33,496 nucleotides of DNA from Pseudomonadota bacterium (GCA_018901125.1 JAHIFE010000011.1:1-33496); one strand, 5' to 3'. Numbered from the stretch's first letter, positions 22,878 to 32,195 are shown. Numbers and translations are program-made. The notes: generated by a model not told the origin, from the sequence alone.

Positions 22878-23933
22878 CTAGCGGTCTTCGTATTGCTGTT
22901 TCATCCATTGCTTGTATTCGCCGCTTTTGACTCTGGCTACCCATTTTGTATTTTCAATATACCATTTAATGGTTTTTTCAATTCCTGATTCAAAAGTTTC
23001 CGATGGGTTCCATCCCAGCTCACTTTTAAGCTTTCCAAAATCCATTGCATACCTTAAGTCATGTCCTGGCCTGTCTTTTACAAAAGTTATCAAATTCTTC
23101 CTTGGGGTTGAGGTTGCTTGAGGGATCATTTTATCTGCAAGATCACAGATGATATTTACAACATCAATATTTCGTTTTTCACATCCCCCACCTATATTAT
23201 AGGTTTCGCCTCTTTGCCCGGATTGCATTATTGTCCATATGGCCTTGCAATGATCTTTTACATAAAGCCAGTCGCGGACGTTAATACCTTCCCCATATAC
23301 CGGAAGCGCTTTATTTTCAATGGCGTTTGAAATCATAAGCGGTATAAGCTTTTCGGGAAATTGATACGGGCCATAGTTGTTGGAGCAGTTGGAGATTGTT
23401 ACCGGAACCCCGTATGTTACTGAATATGCCCTTACAAGGTGATCTGAGGATGCTTTGGAAGCGGAATAAGGGCTGCTGGGATTATACGGCGTTGTTTCCG
23501 TAAAGTATCCCGATTTGCCAAGCGAACCGAAAACTTCATCGGTGCTTACATGATGGAAGAGTTCAAGCTTGTTTTTGTATAACCTTGAAAGTTCCAGAAG
23601 ACAAAAGGTCCCTTCTATGTTTGAATGGATAAAATCTCCCGGGTTTGTTATTGATCTGTCTACATGCGATTCTGCGGCAAAATGGCATATGGTGTCTATA
23701 TTAAATGTTTCAAAAAGTCCGGTAAGTTCTGAAAGATTGCATATGTCTGTTTTGCTGAAGAAATAGCGATTTGGGAAAGCTTCTTTAATACCTGAAAGAT
23801 TTTCGGGATTTCCTGCGTAAGTCAGCTTGTCAATATTTACAATGCGTCCGTCAAATCCGGTTTCTGATAAAAGATAACGTATGAAATTTGATCCAATAAA
23901 TCCACAGCCGCCAGTAACAAGTATATTTTTCAT
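22878..23933 (-). CDS. rfbB: dTDP-glucose 4,6-dehydratase
   Basis: An extended short-chain dehydrogenase, 351 residues, converting dTDP-glucose to dTDP-4-keto-6-deoxyglucose for rhamnose and other deoxysugars of surface polysaccharide. The NAD motif GGCGFIG is at 8-14, the catalytic TDE at 131-133 (STDEVFGSLG) and YxxxK at Y156/K160 (YSASKAS). No rfbA, rfbC or rfbD neighbours are seen; instead pyrF follows. The leader has only a weak AAAGAT-like ribosome site. Together with gmhA it points to a glycosylated cell surface. Confidence 0.94.
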   Translation of the reverse strand: MKNILVTGGCGFIGSNFIRYLLSETGFDGRIVNIDKLTYAGNPENLSGIKEAFPNRYFFSKTDICNLSELTGLFETFNIDTICHFAAESHVDRSITNPGDFIHSNIEGTFCLLELSRLYKNKLELFHHVSTDEVFGSLGKSGYFTETTPYNPSSPYSASKASSDHLVRAYSVTYGVPVTISNCSNNYGPYQFPEKLIPLMISNAIENKALPVYGEGINVRDWLYVKDHCKAIWTIMQSGQRGETYNIGGGCEKRNIDVVNIICDLADKMIPQATSTPRKNLITFVKDRPGHDLRYAMDFGKLKSELGWNPSETFESGIEKTIKWYIENTKWVARVKSGEYKQWMKQQYEDR

Positions 23934-24252
23934 ATATCTTTATTCTTTCGTGAGTTTTGTAAAAAGTGATCTTTATTTAATCCCTTCAAACCGTTTGAAC
24001 GGTTCTTTTTACAAACTCCTTCTGGATTTTATTCCGCCTCCGATTGGACATCTTCACGCCAACATATCACATCTTATTTTAAATTGAGATAAATATTAAT
24101 TTCAATAGATGCAATTGTAAAGAAAAATGTTGAATTAATTAAGTATAAAATGATATGTAAATCGTTGGAAAATTGATATGAATATCAAGGCAAGTTGTTA
24201 TATAGGGCTTATAGCTTAAGTCGAAACAAATCGTTTAACCGGAAAATAATAT
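23934..24252. other. Divergent intergenic region between rfbB and selA
   Basis: This 319-base AT-rich gap must hold promoters for both rfbB (minus) and selA (plus). A small perfect palindrome AACCGTT-TG-AACGGTT lies at 23989-24004, about 55 bases before the rfbB start, and could be an operator. A TTGAAT with a TATGTA 18 bases further on around 24131-24160 is a weak candidate promoter for selA. Nothing else is recognised. Confidence 0.4.
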
Positions 24253-25677
24253 ATGGAATTAAATGAAAAACAGCAGAGTCTCTTAAGAATGCTTCCCGGT
24301 ACAGACCATATTCTTGAACTCTCAAAAAATAATCCGGCTTTTAATAACGTTCCAAGATCGGTTCTTCTTCTTTCTATAAGAAAAGTTGTAGGAAAATTAA
24401 GAAATGAAATTTTAGATACTGCCCAGTGCGCTGGTGAAAAAGATCTGACTGATTTCATTGTTATTGAAAAAATAAAAGATGCTGTAAATAAGGCAATGAC
24501 GCCCAATCTTAAACCAACTGTCAATGCAACCGGAGTGGTTATTCATACAAATCTTGGCCGTTCTATTCTTGCAGAGCAAGCTTTGAAAAATCTTCAATCG
24601 GTTGCAAGAAACTATTCGAATCTTGAGTTCGATTTAGAAAAAGGTGAACGCGGCCTGAGGTACACCATTGTCGAAGAACTTTTGTGTGAATTAAGTGGTG
24701 CTGAATCTGCCATGGCTGTAAACAACAATGCTGCAGCTGTATTGTTGTGTCTTGAAACAATAGCCAGAAATAAAAGTGTTATAGTTTCAAGAGGCGAGCT
24801 TGTTGAGATTGGAGGGTCATTCCGGATACCTGATATTATAGCAAAGAGCGGAGCGACAATAAAGGAAGTAGGAACTACAAACCGAACCCGTTTCCAGGAT
24901 TATGCAAGAGCAATTGAAAACGATACCGGTCTTTTATTAAAAGTCCATACCAGCAATTACAGTATTGTCGGTTTTACAGAAAGTGTTAATTTAAAAGAGC
25001 TCGTTTCTCTGGGCTTAAAATATAGCATTCCTGTTATGGAGGATTTGGGCAGTGGAACTTTTATCGATTTTTCAATGTACGGTCTTACAAAAGAACCTAC
25101 CGTTCAGGAATCTGTATCAGCCGGAGCAGATATCATAACTTTCAGCGGAGACAAGCTTCTGGGTGGTCCGCAGGCTGGTATTATTGTCGGCAAGAAGGAT
25201 ATCCTTGACAGTATTAAGAAGAATCCTTTAACAAGAGCGCTTCGCATTGACAAGTTGACTCTTGCTGCTCTTGAAAGTACGCTACGATTATATAGAGATC
25301 CTGAAAAAGCTGTACAGCTTATACCAACGCTTTGTATGTTGACGACTCCTGTTAATTTAATAAAAAAACGTGCATCAAAGCTTATTAAGCTGTTTTCCGG
25401 TATTAAAAACTCAGCTCTTTCCTTTAAGCCTGTTGATTTATATTCCAAAGCCGGCGGAGGATCTTTGCCGCTTATCGATCTTCCCAGTAAATGCGTTGCC
25501 ATAAAAATTGCCGGTATGAGCGCAAATTCTCTTGAAAGAAATATGCGGGATAATATGCCGCCTATAATAGGAAGAATAGAAGATGATAATTTTATTATGG
25601 ATTTAAGAACCGTTAGGGAAGATGAGTTGATAATCATTAAAGAAGCTGTTACCGCTATTTTAAACAGGAATCACTAA
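24253..25677 (+). CDS. selA: L-seryl-tRNA(Sec) selenium transferase
   Basis: SelA is the PLP enzyme that turns Ser-tRNA(Sec) into Sec-tRNA(Sec) using selenophosphate. The 474-residue protein has the N-terminal SelA domain with VPRSVLL, the substrate region VNATGVVIHTNLGRS, and the PLP lysine K301 in TFSGDKLLGGPQAG. Its presence implies that the organism makes selenoproteins. The leader has only a weak Shine-Dalgarno. It overlaps the following TPR gene by one base (TAATG). selB, selC and selD are not in the window. Confidence 0.96.
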   Translation: MELNEKQQSLLRMLPGTDHILELSKNNPAFNNVPRSVLLLSIRKVVGKLRNEILDTAQCAGEKDLTDFIVIEKIKDAVNKAMTPNLKPTVNATGVVIHTNLGRSILAEQALKNLQSVARNYSNLEFDLEKGERGLRYTIVEELLCELSGAESAMAVNNNAAAVLLCLETIARNKSVIVSRGELVEIGGSFRIPDIIAKSGATIKEVGTTNRTRFQDYARAIENDTGLLLKVHTSNYSIVGFTESVNLKELVSLGLKYSIPVMEDLGSGTFIDFSMYGLTKEPTVQESVSAGADIITFSGDKLLGGPQAGIIVGKKDILDSIKKNPLTRALRIDKLTLAALESTLRLYRDPEKAVQLIPTLCMLTTPVNLIKKRASKLIKLFSGIKNSALSFKPVDLYSKAGGGSLPLIDLPSKCVAIKIAGMSANSLERNMRDNMPPIIGRIEDDNFIMDLRTVREDELIIIKEAVTAILNRNH

Positions 25678-27047
25678 TGAAAGAAACTAAGCTCGGAAAT
25701 CTTTTGGGTATATTTCAACGCCGCAGCAGTTCAAATGAATTTTTGCTTTCGAAGGCTGATTTAAAACCATGCCTGGGATCAACACATAAAACTGATAAAA
25801 AGGAAGAAGACAGCAAAAAAGATGTTTTAAACAATCTTTTTCCCGGTATGCAAAGCGGAGAAGCCTTTTTGGAATATTCCATGAAACAGCTTGCTCCATA
25901 TCTTGCATTTGGTGTTATGCTGGTTCGTATAGATAATATGAAAGAACCGGATCAGGAGCAAAACCTGGCGGATATGGATAAGGTGCTATCAGATATAGCG
26001 GGAGAAATAAATGCATTGTGCAAAGCCGAAAACGGGTTTTGGGGACGCTCGGACCAGTTTGAATTCGGATGCTATTTCCCTGATGAAAATGCTTTGGCTT
26101 GCTTAAAGTTTGCTGTTAAACTCAAAGCAAATATTGAAAAGCTGGGAGTAAATACGGTAACAACCGGGGTTGCAGCTTATCCAGCTTTTATATACAGGAA
26201 AAACGACATAATCATAAATGCAAAAAAAGCTCTCGAACATGCAGATTTTTTCGGTCCTGGCAGTATAGTAGCATTTGATGCTGTGAGCTTGAATATAAGC
26301 GGTGACAAACTTTATCAGGATGGAGATATTGATGGGGCCATCAAAGAGTTTAAGACAGCTCTTTTATTTGATCCTGACAATGTTAATGTTCACAACAGCC
26401 TTGGAGTTTGTTACGGAGTCCTAGGGGATTTTGTCAAGGCTATTAAGGAATTTAAAGCATCGATCAAGTTTGCCCCGAAAGAGATAATGCCCCTTTATAA
26501 TGCCGGCCTTGTTTATCATTTGATCGGCAAAAAAGAAAAGGCTCTTAAGCATTTTCTTAAGGCAGGTGATCTTGGTGAAGAATTGTTTGAAATCAATTTT
26601 CAGACAGGAAAACTTCTGCTTGGCACAGGGAAACCGGAAGAGGGGAGAAAGTATTTGGAAAAAGCTTTAAATATGAGACCGGAATCAAGCGTTGCATTGT
26701 TTTATCTTGGAGAAAGCTTTGCGGTTACAGGTATGCCCGATGACGCCGAGATTGCATATAAAAAGGCGATAAAAATCAATCCCAATGATGCGGCCTCCTT
26801 GTCTTCTCTTGGCTGGATATATGAAACGGAGAATAAAAACAGTGATGTTTCTATTGCCTTTTGCACTCAGAGCGTTGAGATAGATCCGGATAACGGACTG
26901 TTCAGGCAGAGGTTGGGAAGGCTTTATCTGAAACAAAATCTTTTTAGAGAAGCTTTATCCGAGTTTGTAAAAGCAGAAAAACTTGGCTGTGAATCAAAAA
27001 TGTATATCAAAATGGCCAGAAAAAATAAATCAACTACCACAGAATAG
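25677..27047 (+). CDS. Degenerate GGDEF-like domain plus TPR repeat protein
   Basis: A 456-residue protein. Residues about 70-210 resemble a diguanylate cyclase fold (VMLVRIDNMKE, later TTGVAAYP and KKALEHAD), but the GGDEF signature is replaced by GRSDQFEFG, so it is probably inactive and serves for binding. From about 215 to 445 there are six or so tetratricopeptide repeats (for example GDIDGAIKEFKTALLFDPDN). Its ATG overlaps the selA stop, so the two are coupled. I do not know its function; a scaffold linked to SelA or simply a co-transcribed neighbour are both possible. Confidence 0.75.
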   Translation: MKETKLGNLLGIFQRRSSSNEFLLSKADLKPCLGSTHKTDKKEEDSKKDVLNNLFPGMQSGEAFLEYSMKQLAPYLAFGVMLVRIDNMKEPDQEQNLADMDKVLSDIAGEINALCKAENGFWGRSDQFEFGCYFPDENALACLKFAVKLKANIEKLGVNTVTTGVAAYPAFIYRKNDIIINAKKALEHADFFGPGSIVAFDAVSLNISGDKLYQDGDIDGAIKEFKTALLFDPDNVNVHNSLGVCYGVLGDFVKAIKEFKASIKFAPKEIMPLYNAGLVYHLIGKKEKALKHFLKAGDLGEELFEINFQTGKLLLGTGKPEEGRKYLEKALNMRPESSVALFYLGESFAVTGMPDDAEIAYKKAIKINPNDAASLSSLGWIYETENKNSDVSIAFCTQSVEIDPDNGLFRQRLGRLYLKQNLFREALSEFVKAEKLGCESKMYIKMARKNKSTTTE

Positions 27048-27144
27048 AGCCTGCAGATTGAGGATTCAAGTATTCAAGGGGTTGATGGAAGAGATAGCTC
27101 ATTAACTATTATTTTTCCAATTCTCGATTAGGACAAAAAAAGTT

Positions 27145-27729
27145 ATGAAAGACATAATTGAAAATATACTTGAAGAAAGTATAGAACTGAAAAGAAAATT
27201 TATAAAGAATAATGCGGATCTTATAATCAATGGGGCCTACAAGATATCGGATTGTCTTATATCAGGTCATAAAATATTAATATTTGGAAACGGAGGAAGT
27301 GCCGCCGACGCACAGCATATCGCGGCTGAATTTGTAAACCGGTTTAGAATAGAACGGCCGCCTCTTGCAGCACTTGCCCTGACAACCGATACTTCAATAT
27401 TGACGAGTATAGGAAATGATTATAGTTTCGATGATATCTTTTCAAAACAGATTCTCGCTCTTGGGAAACAATATGATATTGCCATAGGAATAAGTACTAG
27501 CGGCAACTCGAAAAACATTATAAAGGCAATAGATGTTGCAAAAGAAATTGGCATTTACACTATTGTTTTTACAGGCCGCGGCGGAAAGCTTGCTTCTTTA
27601 GCGGATATGGTTTTTCCTGTGGAGTCTGATATAACAGCAAGAATCCAGGAAGTTCATATAACTCTGGGACACATTATTTGCGAACTTGTTGACAGGAACC
27701 TGTTCCCGGAGCAGTTTTTAAATAAATAA
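27145..27729 (+). CDS. gmhA: Phosphoheptose isomerase
   Basis: A 194-residue SIS-domain enzyme converting sedoheptulose 7-phosphate to D-glycero-D-manno-heptose 7-phosphate, the first step to the LPS core heptose. Key blocks are FGNGGSAADAQHIAAEFVNRF at about 48-68, ALTTDTSILTSIGNDY and GISTSGNSKN. The C-terminal HITLGHIICELVD carries the active-site Gln/His-type residues of the family. It stands 97 bases after the TPR gene and about 36 bases before the deoxyhypusine-synthase-like gene. An outer-membrane, LPS-bearing organism is implied. Confidence 0.94.
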   Translation: MKDIIENILEESIELKRKFIKNNADLIINGAYKISDCLISGHKILIFGNGGSAADAQHIAAEFVNRFRIERPPLAALALTTDTSILTSIGNDYSFDDIFSKQILALGKQYDIAIGISTSGNSKNIIKAIDVAKEIGIYTIVFTGRGGKLASLADMVFPVESDITARIQEVHITLGHIICELVDRNLFPEQFLNK

Positions 27730-27765
27730 TAATTTTGACACATTCGTAAAAAAAGAGATTCAGAT

Positions 27766-28725
27766 ATGGCGCATTCTTTTAAAGCTTTAGATACCGGTAA
27801 ACTTAAGACTTATTCAATATCAGGAAGAAAGAGTAAGGTTTCTGTTAAGGATTTTGCTTCCCCTTGGAATAAAGGAGATTCTTTCAAGAAATTTTTCGAT
27901 ACACTTCCTGATATACTTGCAGCACAAGATCTTAAGGCAGTCATATCTTCGATAGCAAAAGCTTTTTATAATAATAAAACCATCTTTGCTGGTATGGGTG
28001 CTCATGTTATCAAAGTAGGTTTGAATCCTATAATAATTGATCTTGTTCAAAGAGGAATTATAACAGCGGTTGCCATGAACGGTGCTGGAATTATTCATGA
28101 TTTTGAAATAGCCATGACCGGAGGGACGTCAGAAGATGTTGAGGCTTCAATAGGCGACGGCTCATTTGGCATGGCGCATGAAACGGGAGAATTTTTAAGC
28201 GAGGCGATAAAGAGGGCGCAAAAGGAATCACTGGGGCTGGGCGAAGCAGTCGGCAAAGCTATCGTTGAGAACAATCTTCCCTTTAAAGATAAAAGCATAC
28301 TTGCCGCAGGCTTTCTGTCTGATATTCCGGTTACAGTTCATGTTGCGATAGGAACGGATATAATTCATATGCATCCCGGTTTTGATGCAGGGGCGGCGGG
28401 AAGTGCATCCCACAGGGATTTTCTGACTTTTGCATCTGTAGTATCAACCCTTAATGAAGGAGTTTACCTTAATATAGGTTCCTCGGTTATTTTGCCGGAA
28501 GTATTTCTTAAGGCAACGACTCTGGTCCGCAATCTTGGCTATAATCTGGAAAACTTTACTACTGTGAATATGGATTTTATGAGGCAGTATCGCCCGATGA
28601 CAAATGTTGTAAACAGACCTACCGCCAAGGGAGGAAAAGGCATAAATCTAACCGGTCATCACGAAATAATGCTGCCGCTGATAGCCGCAGGTGTGATAGA
28701 ATTGACTACTTCGAACAACGAATAG
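27766..28725 (+). CDS. Deoxyhypusine synthase-like protein
   Basis: A 319-residue protein with the NAD-binding core arrangement of the deoxyhypusine synthase family: IFAGMGAHVIKVGLNP, MNGAGIIHDFEIAMTGGTSEDVE at about 105-127 and IPVTVHVAIGTDIIHMHPG. The classic enzyme transfers an aminobutyl group from spermidine to a lysine of eIF5A, a protein bacteria do not have. Bacterial members may make homospermidine or modify something else; some are uncharacterised. No polyamine gene is nearby, and gmhA is upstream. Family placement is by pattern only, so function is open. Confidence 0.7.
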   Translation: MAHSFKALDTGKLKTYSISGRKSKVSVKDFASPWNKGDSFKKFFDTLPDILAAQDLKAVISSIAKAFYNNKTIFAGMGAHVIKVGLNPIIIDLVQRGIITAVAMNGAGIIHDFEIAMTGGTSEDVEASIGDGSFGMAHETGEFLSEAIKRAQKESLGLGEAVGKAIVENNLPFKDKSILAAGFLSDIPVTVHVAIGTDIIHMHPGFDAGAAGSASHRDFLTFASVVSTLNEGVYLNIGSSVILPEVFLKATTLVRNLGYNLENFTTVNMDFMRQYRPMTNVVNRPTAKGGKGINLTGHHEIMLPLIAAGVIELTTSNNE

Positions 28726-28817
28726 CGAATATCAAATAGCGCGTATCGATTTGGAAATTGGGTTTTTAGTCGTTATTCGATCTATGCAAAGGTCTCATAA
28801 AACATACAGATGCAATT

Positions 28818-29516
28818 ATGAATATAAAACAATTCCGCTATTTATCCGACAATCTCGCGTATCTTGTTTATAACAATAAAACTGCTGTTGCAATAGACGG
28901 TGGTGCTGTTGATTTAATACTTTCATTTGTAAAGAAAAACGGCTTAAAGCTTAAATTTGTTACAAACACTCATGCACATTCTGATCATACATCGGGTTTA
29001 AAATCACTTCTTGATCGTTCCGGAGCTTTGTATCTTGACGGTGATGATCTTCTTGAAACAGGATATATTGAGTTGGAAGGCGAGAGATTAAATGTAATCC
29101 ATACTCCGGGACATACCAATGATTCCGTAACCTTTTATGGTGATAATATTCTTATAACCGGGGATACTTTGTTCAACGGAACTATAGGCAATTGTTTTAC
29201 CGGCGATAACTTATTGTTTTTAAATTCGATAAAAAAGCTAATGAAATTTTCTGAAAAGACAGTAATATATGCAGGTCATGATTACTTTGAATATGCTATG
29301 GAGTTTGCAAGAGTCATTGAACCGGAAAATGATAATATCAATGCTTTTTTGAAAAAATATAATCCTCTTCTTATCACTTCAACTCTTGAAGATGAATTTA
29401 AGGCTAATCCATATTTGAGATTTAATAATCCCCAGCTGATGTCTGCTTTAAAAGAAAAAGGTTTTTCCGTTTCTACGGAACAAGAACGCTGGGAAGCTCT
29501 TATGAGTTTTGAATAG
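28818..29516 (+). CDS. Metallo-beta-lactamase fold hydrolase, glyoxalase II-like
   Basis: A 232-residue MBL-fold enzyme with the zinc ligands HAHSDH at 52-57, H99 in HTPGHT, D116 in ITGDTLF and H154 in AGHDYF. This set fits a glyoxalase II-type thioester hydrolase or a persulfide dioxygenase-like protein. The C-terminal part (PYLRFNNPQL) also resembles the glyoxalase II tail, although slightly abbreviated. No strong ribosome site is seen. It lies just before an HD hydrolase gene. Confidence 0.88.
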   Translation: MNIKQFRYLSDNLAYLVYNNKTAVAIDGGAVDLILSFVKKNGLKLKFVTNTHAHSDHTSGLKSLLDRSGALYLDGDDLLETGYIELEGERLNVIHTPGHTNDSVTFYGDNILITGDTLFNGTIGNCFTGDNLLFLNSIKKLMKFSEKTVIYAGHDYFEYAMEFARVIEPENDNINAFLKKYNPLLITSTLEDEFKANPYLRFNNPQLMSALKEKGFSVSTEQERWEALMSFE

Positions 29517-29545
29517 GATAGTTATATGCACAGGCAACACGGTTT

Positions 29546-30184
29546 ATGAATATAAAGGATCATTTAAGAAAAAAGGCGGTAAAATTTTTTGAAGGCGCCA
29601 AAACAAGCCATGACTGGGAGCATACTTTAAGGGTATGCAGCCTGTGCGAACGAATCGGACCTGCGGAAAATGCTGATATGGAAGTACTTATAGCCGCCGC
29701 TCTTCTTCATGATATAGGCAGGGCCGAACAGGACGCAAGCTTAGGTGCAGTATGCCATGCAGAAAAAGGTGCTGAGATGGCGGAGCCTATTATAAAAGAG
29801 CTTTTTCTTTCACAAAGCCGGAAGGAAAATATTATTCACTGTATAAGGTCGCATCGATTCAGGGGAAAATGTATGCCTGAAACCACTGAGGCGAAAGTGT
29901 TGTTTGATGCGGACAAGATAGATGCAATAGGTGCTGTGGGAGTTGCGCGGGCTTTTTTATTTGCAGGAGAAGTTGGAGCTAAGCTTCATAATCCTGATAT
30001 AAAAGTGGAAGAAACAAAACCATATACAAAAGAAGATACCGGCTACAGGGAATATAAAGTTAAGCTGTACAGAATCAGAGAAAGAATACTGACCCATGAA
30101 GGCAAAAAGTATGCGGATGAGCGGCATGCATTCATGGAGGAGTTTTTTAAACGTTTTACAGAAGAATATGATGGAAAGAGGTAA
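29546..30184 (+). CDS. HD-domain hydrolase
   Basis: A 212-residue HD protein: H22/H26 (SHDWEHTLRV), HD at 55-56 (ALLHDIGRA), H71, H98/H103 and D121/D123 in LFDADKIDAIG. This set is characteristic of the YedJ-like HD phosphohydrolases; the substrate is not known. The frame is compact between the MBL hydrolase and the IMP cyclohydrolase gene, with only five bases to the latter, suggesting a shared transcript. It differs in sequence from the other HD protein at 3066-3836 but carries the same DADK motif. Confidence 0.85.
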   Translation: MNIKDHLRKKAVKFFEGAKTSHDWEHTLRVCSLCERIGPAENADMEVLIAAALLHDIGRAEQDASLGAVCHAEKGAEMAEPIIKELFLSQSRKENIIHCIRSHRFRGKCMPETTEAKVLFDADKIDAIGAVGVARAFLFAGEVGAKLHNPDIKVEETKPYTKEDTGYREYKVKLYRIRERILTHEGKKYADERHAFMEEFFKRFTEEYDGKR

Positions 30185-30189
30185 ATTTT

Positions 30190-30864
30190 ATGAGCATTAA
30201 TACAGTTGAAAAAATAGATGACCTTATCAAAATAAACAATGTGCTTGTAAGTGTTTCGGACAAAAAAAATCTTGAAACATTTATTCCGCAGCTTGTCGAA
30301 ATAAATCCTGAAATAAAGATATTTTCTACCGGTGGTACATTTGCCAGGCTAAAAGAAATTCTTGGCGAAAAAACAAAACGTCTTATCCAGGTATCCGATT
30401 ATACCGGACAGCCTGAAACACAGGGCGGTCTTGTAAAGACTCTCGATTTTAAGATATATCTTGGGATTCTCACGGAAACTTATAATGATTCACATAAAGC
30501 CGATCTTGAAAGAACAAAAAGCGTTCCCATAGATATGGTTGTCGTTAATCTTTATCCTTTTAAAGAGACAATATCGAAACAGGGTGTTACGGTTGAAGAT
30601 GCCCGCGGAAATATTGATATCGGAGGGCCTTGTATGATAAGGGCTTCTGCCAAGAACTATCTCAGGGTAGCTTCAGTAGTCGATTCCAAAGACTATGCCG
30701 GAATAATAGCCGAGCTGAAAGAAAATAATAATACTATATCATTAAAAAGCCGCTTTGAGCTAGCGAAAAAAGCTTTTGCTCACACAGCAGAATATGACAA
30801 AAGAATTGCTGATTTTCTTTCAGGAAAAAACTATGAAGAAATGAGCAGATGCTATAAAATGTGA
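30190..30864 (+). CDS. purH: IMP cyclohydrolase domain, stand-alone (N-terminal half of PurH)
   Basis: A 224-residue MGS-like domain that corresponds to the N-terminal half of PurH, which closes FAICAR to IMP. Recognisable are SVSDKKN at 21-27, FSTGGTFARL at 45-54, SDYTGQPE at 69-76, VNLYPFKE at 119-126 and NIDIGGPCMIRASAKN at 141-156. The family motif VKTLHPxVHGGIL is changed here to VKTLDFKIYLGIL, losing both histidines. In most bacteria this domain is fused to the transformylase. Here it ends cleanly with TGA, and the second half starts 81 bases later with its own ribosome site, so this is a natural two-gene version rather than a frameshift. Confidence 0.9.
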   Translation: MSINTVEKIDDLIKINNVLVSVSDKKNLETFIPQLVEINPEIKIFSTGGTFARLKEILGEKTKRLIQVSDYTGQPETQGGLVKTLDFKIYLGILTETYNDSHKADLERTKSVPIDMVVVNLYPFKETISKQGVTVEDARGNIDIGGPCMIRASAKNYLRVASVVDSKDYAGIIAELKENNNTISLKSRFELAKKAFAHTAEYDKRIADFLSGKNYEEMSRCYKM

Positions 30865-30873
30865 GGCTCTTAT

Positions 30874-30900
30874 CGTCATTCCGGCGAAGGCCGGAACCCA
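30874..30900. repeat. Half-copy of the CGTCATTCCGG repeat between the two purH genes
   Basis: CGTCATTCCGGCGAAGGCC followed by GGAACCCA, closely matching one end of the inverted repeat at 629-722. It sits in the short gap that separates the two purH parts. Confidence 0.5.
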
Positions 30901-30944
30901 GTTTACGCTATAAGGCGAGCTGAAAATATTTATAGGGGGAATAA

Positions 30945-32195
30945 ATGCCTGAAGATCTAAAGAAGATGTATAAAACCATAATGGATGACCATTTTCCGCC
31001 GGTAATGGAAATAAGCTTTGTTGACGGTGATAAAAGACAGACTCTTTTTTATGAAAAAGTTACATGGACTATTGATAATGTGAGGAAGGGCTTAAGGTAT
31101 GGTGAAAATCCAGGTCAGGAGGCGGTTCTTTACAAGCTTGTAAACGGCAATCTTGTTTTAGGCGAAACAGGCACAATACTTCCCGGAAAATATCTTGTTT
31201 CGGATGCCGAACTGCTTCAGTCCGGCAAACATCCGGGAAAGACAAACTTAACCGACGCAGATAATGCTTTAAATATTTTAAGATATTTTGTTGATCAGCC
31301 GGCAGCGGTAATAGTAAAGCACAACAATCCCTGTGGAGCCGCTCTTTCCGATACTTTAGTTGACGCCTATTTAAAAGCAAATATAGCAGACAGAATTGCA
31401 GCTTTTGGGGGCTGCATCGCCTTAAACCGTTCCGTTGATGTATCGACAGCGGAAGCAATCAGCATGCAATATGCAGAAGTAGTGGTAGCTCCGGAGTTTG
31501 AAGAAGGCGCAATGAATATCTTTGCAAAGAAAAAAAACTTAAGAGTAATGAAAATTAAAAACATTGAAAAACTCCAGAATTTTGTTGGTGAGAGATTCAT
31601 TGAATTTAAAAGCCTTATAGACGGCGGTATTATAGCTCAGTGGTCTTTTGTGCCAAAAGCCAGATCAAAAGAAGATCTGCGGCCTGCCGAATGTACTTAT
31701 AAAGGGCAGAACTATAAAATCAACAGGGAGCCCACCGAAAAAGAGTATGAGGATATGCTGTTTGGCTGGCTGGTGGAAGCGGGCGTTACTTCAAATTCGG
31801 TTATTTATGTAAAGGACAAAGTTACTGTAGGGATAGGAACCGGAGAGCAGGACAGAGTGGGGGTAGCAGAGATTGCAAGAGATAAGGCTTATAGAAAACT
31901 TTCCGACAGATATTGCTTTGAACAGTACGGGATTTCCTATAATGATTTTACTGATAAGGATAAAAAGGCTGAAATTGATCAAAGAGTAGCAAATGAAAAA
32001 GGCAGTATGATAGGAGCCGCTATGGTTAGTGATGCTTTTTTCCCTTTCAGAGACGGAGTCGAGGTTGGAATCAAAGAGGGAATTTCCTGTGTTATACAAC
32101 CAGGTGGTTCCGAAAACGACTATCAGTCCATTGAGGCTTGCAATGAGGCCGGAGTTGCCATGGTTTATACGGGTCAAAGAAGTTTTAAACACTGA
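30945..32195 (+). CDS. purH: AICAR formyltransferase, stand-alone (C-terminal half of PurH)
   Basis: A 416-residue enzyme that formylates AICAR to FAICAR. The catalytic dyad is K125-H126 in VKHNNPCGAA, RYGENPGQEA is at about 51-60, and SDAFFPFRDG and IQPGGSENDYQS lie near the C-terminus, which ends TGQRSFKH. At 416 residues it is longer than the usual ~330-residue half, with an N-terminal extension of about 45 residues and inserts. GGGGGA precedes the ATG. It acts directly before the cyclohydrolase encoded upstream. The stop codon lies at the boundary of a small repeat. Confidence 0.93.
   Translation: MPEDLKKMYKTIMDDHFPPVMEISFVDGDKRQTLFYEKVTWTIDNVRKGLRYGENPGQEAVLYKLVNGNLVLGETGTILPGKYLVSDAELLQSGKHPGKTNLTDADNALNILRYFVDQPAAVIVKHNNPCGAALSDTLVDAYLKANIADRIAAFGGCIALNRSVDVSTAEAISMQYAEVVVAPEFEEGAMNIFAKKKNLRVMKIKNIEKLQNFVGERFIEFKSLIDGGIIAQWSFVPKARSKEDLRPAECTYKGQNYKINREPTEKEYEDMLFGWLVEAGVTSNSVIYVKDKVTVGIGTGEQDRVGVAEIARDKAYRKLSDRYCFEQYGISYNDFTDKDKKAEIDQRVANEKGSMIGAAMVSDAFFPFRDGVEVGIKEGISCVIQPGGSENDYQSIEACNEAGVAMVYTGQRSFKH

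Noticed and set aside
23989-24004. AACCGTT-TG-AACGGTT palindrome as a terminator
   Set aside because: The loop would be two bases and it lies upstream of both flanking genes, so an operator is at best more likely; evidence too thin for a separate call.
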